A stretch of DNA of 64,000 nt from W0P28-013 sp964570565 (GCA_964570565.1 CAZMYT010000007.1:1-64000), one strand, 5' to 3'; counted from the first letter of the stretch, positions 35,092 to 45,122 are shown. Numbers and translations: made by a program. The notes: generated from the letters alone by a model not told the origin.

Positions 35092-37221
35092 CTATTGTTT
35101 TATCCCTTTCATGCTAAGCTGTATGCGCTTACGCTCTAAATCCACTTCAATTACTTTCACTTGCACATGCTGATGCAAGGCCATCACTTCCGTTGGGTCG
35201 CTCACAAAACGGTCAGCCATATTGGAAATGTGTACCAATCCATTTTCATGTACACCAACATCTACAAACGCACCAAATTTAGTTACATTGGTAATAATGC
35301 CTGGCAAAATTTGACCAACTTTTACATCGTTAATCGTTTTCACCGTGGGATCAAACGAGAATACTTGAATTTCAGTACGTGGATCACGTCCTGGCTTAGC
35401 CAATTCAAGTAAAACATCATTTAAAGTAGGCAACCCTACCGTATCGGTTACATAATTTTGAACCACAATCTGCTTGCGGAGATTTTCATCACGTAACAAA
35501 TCGGCGACAGAGCATTTTAAATCGCGAGCCATGCGTTCCACAATCGGATAGCTTTCAGGGTGTACAGCACTATTATCCAAAGGATTATCCGAATTTTCAA
35601 CACGCATAAAACCAGCACTTTGCTCAAATGATTTAGCGCCCATTTTAGCCACATTCAGCAACGCTTTACGTGATTTAAAAGGACCATTTTGGGCACGAAA
35701 CGCCACAATATTTTCAGCCAATTGAGGACCGATACCAGACACGTAGGTCAACAAATATTTACTCGCTGTATTCACATTTACACCAACTTTATTCACGGCA
35801 TTTTCAACGGTTTGGTCAAGTGCTTTTTTGAGTGCCGACTGGTCCACATCATATTGATATTGTCCTACGCCTATTGATTTTGGATCTAACTTAACCAATT
35901 CGGCCAACGGATCCATCAAACGACGACCGAGAGAAACAGCACCACGCACTGTCACATCATATTCAGGAAATTCTTCACGCGCAATTTTGGAGGCGGAATA
36001 AATACTCGCCCCATTTTCGCTAACTACAAACACCTGAACTTGTCGATCAAAATGAATAGATTGAATAAATTGCTCCGTTTCTCTACCAGCGGTACCATTG
36101 CCAATAGCAATCGCCTCAATGGCATATTGTTCCACTAAATGCGCTATTTTTTTCATCGCCAAGGCCGTTTCATTTTTCGGCGGATGCGGATAAATGGTTT
36201 CATTGTACAATAAATTACCTTGAGCATCCAAACAAACCACTTTACACCCTGTACGAAAACCCGGATCTAAACTCAGCACACGTTTTTGACCTAATGGTGA
36301 TGACAAGAGTAATTGTTTTAAATTTTCCACAAATATAGCAATCGCCTCGCCATCGGCCTTGGCTTTACTTTCTGCAGCAAATTCTGTTTCTATAGCGGGT
36401 TTAAGTAAACGCTTGTAACTATCAGCAACTGCCAATTTAACCTGTTCAGAAGAAGCGTTATTGGCCGTCACAAAGAGTTTATTCAAACGTTCGACACACA
36501 GTTCTTCGGGTGCTGCAATCTCGACTTTAAGAAAGCCTTCAGCTTCGCCACGACGCATGGCTAACAAACGATGTGAAGAGATACGACGCAACGATTCTTC
36601 GGCATTAAAATAATCGCGAAATTTATCGCCTTCAGCCTCTTTACCTTTCACCAAACGACTATAAATAATTGCTTCGCGTGAAAAAATGGCTCTAATCGTA
36701 TTACGAGCATAGCCATTTTCATTAATCCATTCAGCCATAATATCGCGTGCACCAGCCAAAGCATCTTTCACAGAAGTAACAGCATCACTCAAAAAACGCT
36801 CCGCTTGTAATTCAATATCGCCATATCGTTGGGTCATCAAAAGTTTGGCTAATGGCTCCAAGCCTTTTTCGCATGCCATTTGTCCGCGCGTACGACGTTT
36901 GGGTTTGTACGGTAAGTACAAATCCTCCAAAACGGTTGATTCCCAAGTTTGCTCTATCTGTTGTTTTAGTTCGGGCGTTAATTTTCCTTGTTCTTCAATG
37001 GTATTTAAAATAGTTTCTTTACGTTTAGCTAATTCGGTTAATTTTGAGTGCAAATCGGCTATTGCTCCAATCTGAACTTCATCTAAACCACTAGTTAGCT
37101 CTTTACGATAACGACTTATAAAAGGAATGGTCGACCCCTCACTCAAAAGTTTGACCGTATTTTGAACCTGACGTTCAGAAATTTGGAGTTGTTTGGCGAT
37201 TAATGAAATAAAAATATCCAT
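35092..37221 (-). CDS. tex: Tex-family S1 RNA-binding protein
   Basis: 709 residues, in Tex order: N-terminal helical region (ISERQVQNTVKLLSEGSTIPFISRYRKE), YqgF-like domain (RVLSLDPGFRTGCKVVCLD ... AIGNGTAGRETEQF), helix-hairpin-helix domain (VNTASKYLLTYVSGIGPQLAENIV) and a C-terminal S1 domain (GAFVDVGVHENGLVHIS). Tex is a conserved nucleic-acid-binding factor related to eukaryotic Spt6. It is monocistronic with its own promoter box and diverges from glnN. Confidence 0.95.
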   Translation of the reverse strand: MDIFISLIAKQLQISERQVQNTVKLLSEGSTIPFISRYRKELTSGLDEVQIGAIADLHSKLTELAKRKETILNTIEEQGKLTPELKQQIEQTWESTVLEDLYLPYKPKRRTRGQMACEKGLEPLAKLLMTQRYGDIELQAERFLSDAVTSVKDALAGARDIMAEWINENGYARNTIRAIFSREAIIYSRLVKGKEAEGDKFRDYFNAEESLRRISSHRLLAMRRGEAEGFLKVEIAAPEELCVERLNKLFVTANNASSEQVKLAVADSYKRLLKPAIETEFAAESKAKADGEAIAIFVENLKQLLLSSPLGQKRVLSLDPGFRTGCKVVCLDAQGNLLYNETIYPHPPKNETALAMKKIAHLVEQYAIEAIAIGNGTAGRETEQFIQSIHFDRQVQVFVVSENGASIYSASKIAREEFPEYDVTVRGAVSLGRRLMDPLAELVKLDPKSIGVGQYQYDVDQSALKKALDQTVENAVNKVGVNVNTASKYLLTYVSGIGPQLAENIVAFRAQNGPFKSRKALLNVAKMGAKSFEQSAGFMRVENSDNPLDNSAVHPESYPIVERMARDLKCSVADLLRDENLRKQIVVQNYVTDTVGLPTLNDVLLELAKPGRDPRTEIQVFSFDPTVKTINDVKVGQILPGIITNVTKFGAFVDVGVHENGLVHISNMADRFVSDPTEVMALHQHVQVKVIEVDLERKRIQLSMKGIKQ

Positions 37222-37250
37222 CTAAACTATTGTTTTTTGTATAATAAGTG

Positions 37251-37258
37251 CAAAGATA
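37251..37258 (-). promoter_or_regulatory. -7 promoter box for tex
   Basis: TATCTTTG on the minus strand, 29 nt upstream of the tex ATG. Confidence 0.6.
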
Positions 37259-37396
37259 CAAAGATTTTTGAGGCAAAAATAGTCCACACGCAATTCGTTA
37301 AAACCCATTAATAAAGAAAAAAGTTATAGTTCATAAAAATAAATCATCATTTTACGACATTTTTTCAAAAATATAGTGATAAAATCATTTTTTTAG

Positions 37397-37404
37397 TATC
37401 TTTG
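37397..37404 (+). promoter_or_regulatory. -7 promoter box for glnN
   Basis: TATCTTTG. The leader to the ATG at 37541 is 136 nt, the longest leader among the boxes listed here that sit in an intergenic region. Confidence 0.6.
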
Positions 37405-37439
37405 CAACATCAATTTTCATTTTTTCAGAGATAAAAACA

Positions 37440-37470
37440 AAAAATACCCCTCAAAAAGAGGGCTATTTTT
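37440..37470 (+). promoter_or_regulatory. Terminator-like hairpin in the glnN leader (possible attenuator)
   Basis: Arms 37440-37452 and 37458-37470 pair over 13 positions with one mismatch around a 5-nt A loop; the 3' arm ends in TATTTTT. It lies between the promoter box and the gene, and just before a 10-codon ORF (MKQKSASYYN, 37475-37507). Nitrogen-responsive attenuation is a guess. Confidence 0.45.
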
Positions 37471-37540
37471 AAAAATGAAGCAAAAATCAGCATCCTATTA
37501 TAACTAGTATTAGATTTAGTCATTTAATCACTTCAACATT

Positions 37541-39730
37541 ATGAGCAAATTACGTTTCAAAGCGCTTGAAGATGCTTGTTCTCACAAACCTGTAGCAGTA
37601 GCTACACCCACAGAACGCCCATCTGTATTTTTTGGAAAAATGGTTTTCACACGTGAAAAGATGAAAGAATATATCGCCGATACTATTCTAGACCAACTTT
37701 TTGACGTGATTGACAACGGAAAACCATTAAGTCGTGACATTGCCAATTCCGTGGCAATGGGTATGAAAAAATGGGCTTCGGAACTCGGAGCGACTCATTA
37801 CACACACTGGTTTCAGCCTCTAACAGGTGGTACAGCCGAAAAACACGATGGTTTTATCGACAAAACACCAGAAGGAAAAGTGTTAGAAGAATTTTCGGGT
37901 AAATTACTCTACCAACAAGAACCTGATGCGTCTAGTTTCCCTAATGGTGGTATTCGCAACACCTTCGAGGCACGTGGCTATTCCGCTTGGGATCCATCAT
38001 CACCTGCATTTATTGTTGGAGACACACTTTGTATTCCTACTATTTTCGTAGCTTATACGGGTGAAGCACTAGATTATAAAACACCACTTATAAAATCGGT
38101 ATCGGCTCTCGACAAAGCGGCCGTTGATGTTTGTCGCTATTTCGACAAAAACGTGTCCAAAGTGACGTCGTTTCTAGGCTGGGAACAAGAATACTTTTTA
38201 GTAGATGAAGCCTTGTGGGCTGCTCGTCCTGACCTTATGTTAACAGGTCGTACATTAATGGGACATGATAGTGCCAAAAACCAACAGCTCGAAGACCATT
38301 ATTTTGGTTCTATTCCAGAACGTGTATTACATTTTATGACTGACCTCGAAATTGAATCATTAAAACTTGGCATTCCTGTTAAAACACGTCATAATGAAGT
38401 GGCACCAAATCAATTTGAGCTAGCTCCAGTGTATGAAGAAGTAAACTTAGCCAACGACCACAATTTATTGCTAATGTCCGTAATGGAACGCGTGGCTCGT
38501 CATCACCACTTCCGTGTATTATTGCACGAGAAACCATTCTCTGGTGTTAATGGCTCTGGTAAGCACTGCAACTGGTCGATGGGTACCAATACAGGCGTCA
38601 ATTTATTAGCACCAGGGAAAAATGCCGCTTCTAATTTACAATTTATCACCTTTTTGGTAAATGTGCTTATGGCCGTTCACAAACACAACGGACTACTTAA
38701 AGCATCTATCAGCTCAGCTACAAATGCACACCGTTTGGGCGCAAACGAAGCTCCACCTGCTATTATTTCAGTGTTCTTAGGTACCCAAATCACCGATGTA
38801 TTAGATAAACTCGAAAAAGCATCAGCCGACAAAGGTATTGTCATCAATGCTAAAAAAGAGATGAAACTCGGTGTGGCCAACATTCCAGAAATATTACTCG
38901 ATAATACCGACCGTAACCGTACATCGCCATTTGCTTTTACAGGCAATCGTTTTGAATTCAGAGCCGTTGGTTCATCAGCCAACTGCGGAGGTGCCATGTT
39001 AGCCATCAATGCCGCTGTAGCAGAACAACTTATTTGTTTCAAAAAAGATGTAGATACACTCATAGAAAAAGGAGAACCTAAAGAACGCGCTCTATTCGCA
39101 GTTATAAAACGCTACATTTCGGCTTGTAAAGCCATTCGATTTGACGGCAACGGCTACAGCGATGAATGGAAAAAAGAGGCTGAAAAACGTGGATTAGATT
39201 GCGAAACAAGCGTTCCACTTATTTTTGAGCACTATATCAGTCCAGACACTATAAAGATGTTCAAAACCACAAACGTGCTTTCAGAATCAGAATTACATTC
39301 ACGTTGCGAAGTAAAATGGGAAACTTACACTAAAAAAATTCAAATTGAATCGCGCGTTTTGGGCGATTTAGTGATGAATCACATTGTACCCGTTTCTAGT
39401 CGTTATCAATCTATTTTACTAGACAATGTAGTGCGGATGAAAGAGGCATTCGATGCTAAAGAAGCAAAAGAATTAGCAGCTCAAGACACACTTATCATTC
39501 GTCGTATTGCAGGACACGTAACGGCCATTGTATCTAAGGTTGACGAGATGTTAGCTGCGCGAAAAATAGCCAATCGTCTGGTAGGCGAACGCGCTAAAGC
39601 CATCGCTTATCACGACACAATAGTACCTTTAATGGAAGAAATTCGCAAACACGTCGACGAATTGGAAATGATTGTGGATGATGAAATGTGGACATTACCT
39701 AAATATCGCGAATTATTATTCATTCGATAA
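37541..39730 (+). CDS. glnN: Glutamine synthetase type III
   Basis: 729 residues, the size of type III enzymes (types I and II are much shorter). It makes glutamine from glutamate, ammonia and ATP. Motifs include FGKMVFTREKM, THYTHWFQPLTGGTAEKHD, GWEQEYFLVD, NEVAPNQFELAPVYEEVN, NGSGKHCNWSMGTNTG and NRTSPFAFTGNRFEFRAVGSSAN. GSIII is the typical enzyme of Bacteroidales. The gene is monocistronic with a long structured leader and a shared convergent terminator. Confidence 0.97.
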   Translation: MSKLRFKALEDACSHKPVAVATPTERPSVFFGKMVFTREKMKEYIADTILDQLFDVIDNGKPLSRDIANSVAMGMKKWASELGATHYTHWFQPLTGGTAEKHDGFIDKTPEGKVLEEFSGKLLYQQEPDASSFPNGGIRNTFEARGYSAWDPSSPAFIVGDTLCIPTIFVAYTGEALDYKTPLIKSVSALDKAAVDVCRYFDKNVSKVTSFLGWEQEYFLVDEALWAARPDLMLTGRTLMGHDSAKNQQLEDHYFGSIPERVLHFMTDLEIESLKLGIPVKTRHNEVAPNQFELAPVYEEVNLANDHNLLLMSVMERVARHHHFRVLLHEKPFSGVNGSGKHCNWSMGTNTGVNLLAPGKNAASNLQFITFLVNVLMAVHKHNGLLKASISSATNAHRLGANEAPPAIISVFLGTQITDVLDKLEKASADKGIVINAKKEMKLGVANIPEILLDNTDRNRTSPFAFTGNRFEFRAVGSSANCGGAMLAINAAVAEQLICFKKDVDTLIEKGEPKERALFAVIKRYISACKAIRFDGNGYSDEWKKEAEKRGLDCETSVPLIFEHYISPDTIKMFKTTNVLSESELHSRCEVKWETYTKKIQIESRVLGDLVMNHIVPVSSRYQSILLDNVVRMKEAFDAKEAKELAAQDTLIIRRIAGHVTAIVSKVDEMLAARKIANRLVGERAKAIAYHDTIVPLMEEIRKHVDELEMIVDDEMWTLPKYRELLFIR

Positions 39731-39773
39731 GTTATATAGTAACTTATATTTTACAACAATTTCTCAGTAAACC

Positions 39774-39806
39774 AAACGGGCAATCGAATGATCGATTGCC
39801 CGTTTT
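39774..39806. terminator. Bidirectional terminator between glnN and ispE
   Basis: A perfect 14-bp stem (39774-39787 with 39792-39805) and a 4-nt loop; A-tract before and T-tract after. Confidence 0.87.
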
Positions 39807-39829
39807 ATTAGTTCAAAGAAACTGACTCC

Positions 39830-40630
39830 TTATAAATCCAACGTAAAAACACGACTATCTGCGAAATTAAGTTCTGGCTTAGTTTTGAAAATACCGTACA
39901 AGGTAGAACCCGAACCCGACATGGCTGCGTAAACTGCGCCTGTGTCATATAAGTATTGTTTGATAACCGCCAATTCTGGATGAATTTCAAAAACACTGAT
40001 TTCAAAATCGTTAAATAAATATTCACGCCATTTTTCAAGTGGCATCGCCATCACTTCCATAAGTGGCACGTTCCATCGTTGACATGCGACATGCGCATAA
40101 GCTTCAGCCGTAGACACATGCACGTCAGGTTTTACCAATACTAAATAATAGCCCTTCAACGACACCTCAAGCGACCTAAATTCATTGCCAATACCAGCTG
40201 CAAATATGGGTTTGTTACGAATAAAAAAAGGACAATCGGCCCCTAATTTAGACGCATAGTGTTCCAACTGCTCCACAGACAAATTCAAGAGAAAATGTTC
40301 ATTTACCATTTTCAACATAAAAGCTGCATCAGCTGAACCGCCACCAAGACCGGCGCCCATGGGAATATTTTTGAGCAAAGCTATTTCAAGTTCTGGTAAC
40401 TGAAAATCACGCTGCAATAAACGAAACGCACGCACCACCAAATTCTGTTCTATATCTCCAGACACAGGCAAACCTGCTATATTTAAAGACGTTTTAACAG
40501 CTGGCACAAATTCCAACGCATCACACAAATTGATGGGATAAAATACCGTTTCAAGATTGTGATAACCATCTGGGCGACGGCTTACCACATTAAGTCCTAA
40601 GTTGATTTTGGCATTCGGGAATGTAATCAT
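39830..40630 (-). CDS. ispE: 4-diphosphocytidyl-2-C-methyl-D-erythritol kinase
   Basis: 266 residues. This GHMP kinase performs the ATP-dependent step of the MEP isoprenoid pathway. Motifs: FPNAKINLGLNVVSRRPDGYHNLETVF at the N-terminus, the GHMP loop IPMGAGLGGGSADAA and the C-terminal AAMSGSGSTLYG. It is monocistronic, with a promoter box 22 nt upstream. Confidence 0.96.
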   Translation of the reverse strand: MITFPNAKINLGLNVVSRRPDGYHNLETVFYPINLCDALEFVPAVKTSLNIAGLPVSGDIEQNLVVRAFRLLQRDFQLPELEIALLKNIPMGAGLGGGSADAAFMLKMVNEHFLLNLSVEQLEHYASKLGADCPFFIRNKPIFAAGIGNEFRSLEVSLKGYYLVLVKPDVHVSTAEAYAHVACQRWNVPLMEVMAMPLEKWREYLFNDFEISVFEIHPELAVIKQYLYDTGAVYAAMSGSGSTLYGIFKTKPELNFADSRVFTLDL

Positions 40631-40652
40631 AAATAAGCTAATTTATTGATGA

Positions 40653-40660
40653 CAAAGATA
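40653..40660 (-). promoter_or_regulatory. -7 promoter box for ispE
   Basis: TATCTTTG on the minus strand, 22 nt before the ispE ATG. Confidence 0.6.
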
Positions 40661-40754
40661 ATCATTTTTTGAGATAGCCACATTGTTGAAAACTTGTTGA
40701 AATCTCAACTTATAAGTCATAATACGAATAGGCAAAAGGATGGCTTTTTTGTAG

Positions 40755-40762
40755 TACTTTTG
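40755..40762 (+). promoter_or_regulatory. -7 promoter box for dnaB
   Basis: TACTTTTG, 20 nt before the dnaB ATG. Confidence 0.55.
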
Positions 40763-40782
40763 GGGTTCTAAATTCGAATTTC

Positions 40783-42291
40783 ATGGAACCTGCAAAAAGT
40801 AAATCGACCAACAAAAAACAGACTAAAATAGTAGTGGATTACGGTAAAGTACCACCACAAGCTACCGAAATTGAAGAGTCTGTTTTAGGCGCCTTAATGA
40901 TTGACAACACAGCTATCGATAAAGTGGTAGATATTTTATCAGCCGATTCTTTTTACAAAGAAACGCACCAAAAAATCTACAAATCGATTACTGAATTATA
41001 TGGTAACCGTAGTCCTATTGATATGCACACGGTGACTGAACAATTACGTAAGAATGGGGATTTGGAAGAAGTTGGTGGTCCTTACGCCATTGCCATGCTC
41101 ACTGCCAAAGTCGCATCAGCCGCTCACATTTTATTTCACGCGCAAATTATTGCACAAAAATTTATGGCTCGTGAACTCATTGGCATTTCTACCGATGTGC
41201 AAACAAAAGCATTCGAAGAGAGTACGGATGTGGACGATTTAATGCAGGAAGCCGAAGGCCGTATTTTCGAATTATCGCAAAAACGTCAGAAAAAAGGCGT
41301 GACTCAAATCGACCCTGTGATTGATGAAGCGTTAGCCCGACTCAATAAAGCAGCAGCACAAACCGACGGTCTTAGTGGCGTTTGTAGCGGATTTCATGCA
41401 TTAGATAAAGTCACTTCTGGTTGGCAGAAATCGGATTTAGTGATTATTGCAGCTCGTCCTGCGATGGGTAAAACCGCTTTTGTGCTATCGATGGCAAAAA
41501 ATATGGCGGTCGATTATAATATTCCTGTAGCTGTATTCTCGTTGGAAATGTCGAACGTTCAGTTGGTAAACCGTCTCATTGTGAATGTCTGCGAAATCCC
41601 AGGTGAAAAAATTAAAAGTGGACAATTAGAACCGCACGAATGGGCACAACTCGATGTGAAAATTAAAAAGCTAGAAGGTGCTCCCATTTATATTGACGAC
41701 ACACCCAGTTTATCTATTTTGGAATTTCAAACGAAAGCACGCCGTTTGAAAGAAGAAAATGATATCCAAATTATCATTATTGACTACTTACAATTAATGA
41801 ACGCTTCGGGCATGAAATTCCAAAGTCGCGAGCAAGAGGTAAGTACTATTTCACGTTCATTGAAAGGACTAGCCAAAGAGTTAGATATTCCGATTATCGC
41901 CCTATCACAGTTAAATCGTAATGTGGAAAACCGTGGACAAGGTTCGGAAGGCAAAAAACCACAATTATCGGATTTACGTGAATCTGGTGCTATCGAACAG
42001 GATGCCGATATGGTTTGTTTCATTCACCGTCCCGACTATTATAAAATTTACGAAGACCCAAATACTCAAAAAGATTTGCGCGGTATTGCGCAAATTATCA
42101 TTGCTAAACACCGTAACGGTGCTACTGCCGATATTGATTTGGTATTCAAGCACGAATATGCACGCTTTATGAACGAAGAAGACACGGTGGATCCGTTTGC
42201 CACTTTGGGTTCAAAATTGAACAATGCTCCACTGCCTTCGTACAGTAGCTATAATTTACCACCTCACAACAACGAGGACACTCCATTTTAA
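40783..42291 (+). CDS. dnaB: Replicative DNA helicase
   Basis: 502 residues. DnaB is the hexameric helicase at the replication fork. The N-terminal domain begins PPQATEIEESVLGALMID. The RecA-like C-terminal domain has Walker A ARPAMGKTAF, then SLEMSNVQLVNR, Walker B IIIIDYLQLM, LSQLNRNVENR and SDLRESGAIEQDADMV. No intein insertion is seen. The OPT transporter starts 25 nt downstream and may be co-transcribed. Confidence 0.97.
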   Translation: MEPAKSKSTNKKQTKIVVDYGKVPPQATEIEESVLGALMIDNTAIDKVVDILSADSFYKETHQKIYKSITELYGNRSPIDMHTVTEQLRKNGDLEEVGGPYAIAMLTAKVASAAHILFHAQIIAQKFMARELIGISTDVQTKAFEESTDVDDLMQEAEGRIFELSQKRQKKGVTQIDPVIDEALARLNKAAAQTDGLSGVCSGFHALDKVTSGWQKSDLVIIAARPAMGKTAFVLSMAKNMAVDYNIPVAVFSLEMSNVQLVNRLIVNVCEIPGEKIKSGQLEPHEWAQLDVKIKKLEGAPIYIDDTPSLSILEFQTKARRLKEENDIQIIIIDYLQLMNASGMKFQSREQEVSTISRSLKGLAKELDIPIIALSQLNRNVENRGQGSEGKKPQLSDLRESGAIEQDADMVCFIHRPDYYKIYEDPNTQKDLRGIAQIIIAKHRNGATADIDLVFKHEYARFMNEEDTVDPFATLGSKLNNAPLPSYSSYNLPPHNNEDTPF

Positions 42292-42316
42292 TACACATTT
42301 AAAATCTGAATAACTT

Positions 42317-44281
42317 ATGGAAAAATCTCCAAAGCTAGGTTTACCTGACAACGCTAACAGAGAACTCAAACCAGGCGAAACCTACCATCCTATTTTACCT
42401 GCCAACAAAAACATTCCCGAGATTAGTTTTTATTCTGTGTCATGGGGAATTCTCATGGCAGTACTTTTTTCGGCAGCGGCCGCTTATTTAGGTTTAAAAG
42501 TAGGACAAGTATTTGAGGCAGCCATTCCTATTGCCATCATCGCCGTGGGTTTATCAAGTGCTACTAAACGTAAAAATGCATTAGGCGAAAATGTTATTAT
42601 TCAATCTATTGGTGCAAGTTCTGGTGTGATTGTAGCAGGCGCCATCTTTACACTACCTGCACTTTACATTTTGCAAGCCAAATATCCCGAAATCACGGTG
42701 AGCTTTATGCAAGTATTTTTAAGCTCTTTGCTTGGTGGAATTTTGGGTATTTTATTTTTAATTCCATTTCGTAAGTATTTTGTAAGCGATATGCACGGGA
42801 AATATCCTTTCCCCGAAGCTACAGCCACCACACAAGTACTTGTTTCAGGAGAAAAAGGTGGCAGCCAAGCCAAACCGCTGATGTGGGCAGCTGCCATTGG
42901 TGGTTTATACGACTTTGTTGTAGCCACGTTTGGCACTTGGAGCGAAACACTCACTTCGCGCATGATTCCGTGGGGCGAAGCCGTAGCACAAAAAGTAAAA
43001 ATGACTTTTTCAATCAATACGAGCTCTGCCGTATTAGGACTCGGTTATATTATTGGTTTGAAATATAGCATCATCATTTGTGCTGGTTCCTTATTTGTTT
43101 GGTGGTTCATCATTCCACTTCTTGGCATGACCACCGTAGATTCTGTGATGTTAAGTCAAATGGATCCCGACTGGATTTTCTCACATTATGCACGCTTTAT
43201 TGGCATTGGTGCTATTGCTATGGCAGGTGTTATTGGCATCGTAAAATCATGGAGTGTTATCAAAAGTGCAGTAGGTTTAGCAGGTAAAGAGTTAGGTGGC
43301 AAAAGTAAAGCCATAGCCAAAGCGATTCCACGTACCGAACGCGATTTATCGATGAAATTCATCTCTATCGCCATCATTGCAGCTCTACTCATCACGTTAC
43401 TATTCTTTTATTTCGGTGTTATTGGTAATTTCTTCCAAGCACTGATTGCATTTTTAGTAGTTGCTATTATTGCCTTTTTATTTACCACCGTGGCTGCTAA
43501 TGCTATTGCTATTGTTGGTTCCAATCCCGTATCGGGCATGACCTTAATGACCTTAATTATTGCTTCAGTGATTTTAGTAGGTGTAGGACTCAAAGGAACT
43601 AGCGGTATGGTAGCGGCCATGGTTATTGGCGGTGTAGTATGTACGGCTCTTTCGATGGCAGGCGGTTTTATTACCGACCTCAAAATTGGTTATTGGATTG
43701 GTAACACACCAGCCAAACAGGAAACTTGGAAATTCCTAGGAACACTCGTATCGGCTGCCACAGTGGGCGGAGTCATCATTATTTTAAATAAAACATACGG
43801 TTTCACAGGCGAAAATGCCTTAGTAGCACCACAGGCCAACGCCATGGCTGCCGTTATTGAACCATTAATGATGGGACAAGGCGCTCCTTGGTTATTGTAT
43901 GGCGTGGGAGCCGTTTTGGCATTGTTGCTCAATGTACTTGGAGTGCCTGTATTAGCTTTTGCACTCGGTATGTTTATTCCGCTCCCATTAAATACGCCAC
44001 TCGTTGTTGGTGGTTTAATCAATTGGTTTGTAACGTCACGCTCGAAAGATGCAGACTTAAATACCGCACGTAATGAAAAAGGAACACTCATTGCTTCTGG
44101 CTTCATTGCTGGTGGCGCCTTAATGGGCGTGGTGAGTGCCGCACTTAAATTTGCAGGTATTAATTGGTATCAAGATTTATGGGCTGAAACTTCTGGCGCC
44201 GCTTGGTTAGGACTTGGCATGTATATTTTAATTATTAGTTACTTCATTTGGAGCGTATTAAAAAGTAAAAAAGTAGCCTAA
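42317..44281 (+). CDS. OPT-family oligopeptide transporter
   Basis: 654 residues with about 14-16 hydrophobic segments. Start EISFYSVSWGILMAVLFSAAAAYLGLKVGQVFEAAIPIAI is the OPT signature, followed by GENVIIQSIGASSGVIVAGAIFTLPALY and YPFPEATATTQVL. Bacterial OPT proteins import oligopeptides or siderophore-like ligands by proton symport. The substrate is unknown. Placed between dnaB and a Crp/Fnr regulator, with a terminator behind it. Confidence 0.94.
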   Translation: MEKSPKLGLPDNANRELKPGETYHPILPANKNIPEISFYSVSWGILMAVLFSAAAAYLGLKVGQVFEAAIPIAIIAVGLSSATKRKNALGENVIIQSIGASSGVIVAGAIFTLPALYILQAKYPEITVSFMQVFLSSLLGGILGILFLIPFRKYFVSDMHGKYPFPEATATTQVLVSGEKGGSQAKPLMWAAAIGGLYDFVVATFGTWSETLTSRMIPWGEAVAQKVKMTFSINTSSAVLGLGYIIGLKYSIIICAGSLFVWWFIIPLLGMTTVDSVMLSQMDPDWIFSHYARFIGIGAIAMAGVIGIVKSWSVIKSAVGLAGKELGGKSKAIAKAIPRTERDLSMKFISIAIIAALLITLLFFYFGVIGNFFQALIAFLVVAIIAFLFTTVAANAIAIVGSNPVSGMTLMTLIIASVILVGVGLKGTSGMVAAMVIGGVVCTALSMAGGFITDLKIGYWIGNTPAKQETWKFLGTLVSAATVGGVIIILNKTYGFTGENALVAPQANAMAAVIEPLMMGQGAPWLLYGVGAVLALLLNVLGVPVLAFALGMFIPLPLNTPLVVGGLINWFVTSRSKDADLNTARNEKGTLIASGFIAGGALMGVVSAALKFAGINWYQDLWAETSGAAWLGLGMYILIISYFIWSVLKSKKVA

Positions 44282-44304
44282 TAAAAAACCTAGGCTATGA
44301 CCCC

Positions 44305-44340
44305 AAAGAGCAAAAAGTCATCGATTTTTTGCTCTTTTTT
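44305..44340 (+). terminator. Terminator after the OPT transporter
   Basis: A 12-bp perfect stem (44305-44316 with 44326-44337), a 9-nt loop and a T-run. Confidence 0.85.
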
Positions 44341-44363
44341 GTTTGCATATCAAAAAAATGTTG

Positions 44364-44371
44364 TATTTTTG
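44364..44371 (+). promoter_or_regulatory. -7 promoter box for the Crp/Fnr gene
   Basis: TATTTTTG, 30 nt before the ATG. Confidence 0.5.
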
Positions 44372-44401
44372 TGCTGTAAAACATTGTTTTAAAACTTAAT
44401 T

Positions 44402-45103
44402 ATGGTGACTTACTCGGAAAAACAATTGAAACCAATCGACGAATTTTGCCCTATGTGGGAAGTTCTCACGCAAGAAGAACGTTTTTATTTACGGGAAAAT
44501 ACCAAGTTACAACATTTTCGCAAAAACGAAGTAATTTACTGCGAAGGCGAAACTCCCAAATTCATGATGTGTTTGGTGACCGGCAAAGTAAAAATCTACA
44601 AAGATGGTGTTGGTGGACGCAGTCAGATTATACGACTTATCAAACCAGTCGATATTTTTGGTTTCCGCGCATTCTTTGCCAAAGAGCCTTATTTGACCAG
44701 CGCTTCTACTATCGAATCCTCATCGGCGTATTTGGTACCAATGCAAGTTGTGGAACAAATTATCCAATCGAACAACAAATTAGCGCTCTATTTTATTCAA
44801 TCATTGGCCTCCGATTTAGGCGTAGATGATGCTCGCATTGTGAGTTTAACGCAAAAACATGTGAGAGGTCGTTTGGCAGAGTCGTTGATTATGCTACGCG
44901 ACAATTACGGTGTAGAATCGGATGGAAGAACCATTAACAGTCATCTTTCGAGAGAAGATTTGGCCAATTACTCGAACATGACCACTTCCAATGCTATCCG
45001 CACTTTATCAAATTTTGTCAGCGAAGGCGTTATTGCTGTATCGGGACGAAATATTCAAATTTTGGACGAAGAACAACTCCGAAAAATAAGCAAAATAGGT
45101 TAA
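44402..45103 (+). CDS. Crp/Fnr-family transcriptional regulator
   Basis: 233 residues. A cyclic-nucleotide-binding-like beta-roll (about 25-120: FRKNEVIYCEGETPKFMMCLVTGKVKIY), a dimerisation helix, and a Crp-type winged helix (about 150-225: RGRLAESLIMLRD ... LSREDLANYSNMTTSNAIRTLSNFVSEGVIAV). No four-cysteine Fnr cluster is present: only a few scattered Cys, so it is unlikely to be an FeS oxygen sensor. Targets unknown. Transcribed alone between two terminators. Confidence 0.92.
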   Translation: MVTYSEKQLKPIDEFCPMWEVLTQEERFYLRENTKLQHFRKNEVIYCEGETPKFMMCLVTGKVKIYKDGVGGRSQIIRLIKPVDIFGFRAFFAKEPYLTSASTIESSSAYLVPMQVVEQIIQSNNKLALYFIQSLASDLGVDDARIVSLTQKHVRGRLAESLIMLRDNYGVESDGRTINSHLSREDLANYSNMTTSNAIRTLSNFVSEGVIAVSGRNIQILDEEQLRKISKIG

Positions 45104-45122
45104 TTCCTGCTTCATATATGAT

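Larger units (their letters stand above)
37222..37540. other. Divergent intergenic region tex/glnN (319 bp)
   Basis: It holds the tex promoter box (37251-37258, minus), about 140 bp of very AT-rich DNA without clear motifs, the glnN box (37397-37404), a terminator-like hairpin (37440-37470) and a 10-codon mini-ORF (37475-37507). I see no tRNA or larger RNA gene in it. Confidence 0.7.

Noticed and set aside
42664..44106. Several antisense open frames within the OPT transporter gene
   Set aside because: Translations are rich in Pro, Thr, Ala and Ile as expected for the reverse complement of a membrane protein; no domain or start signal.
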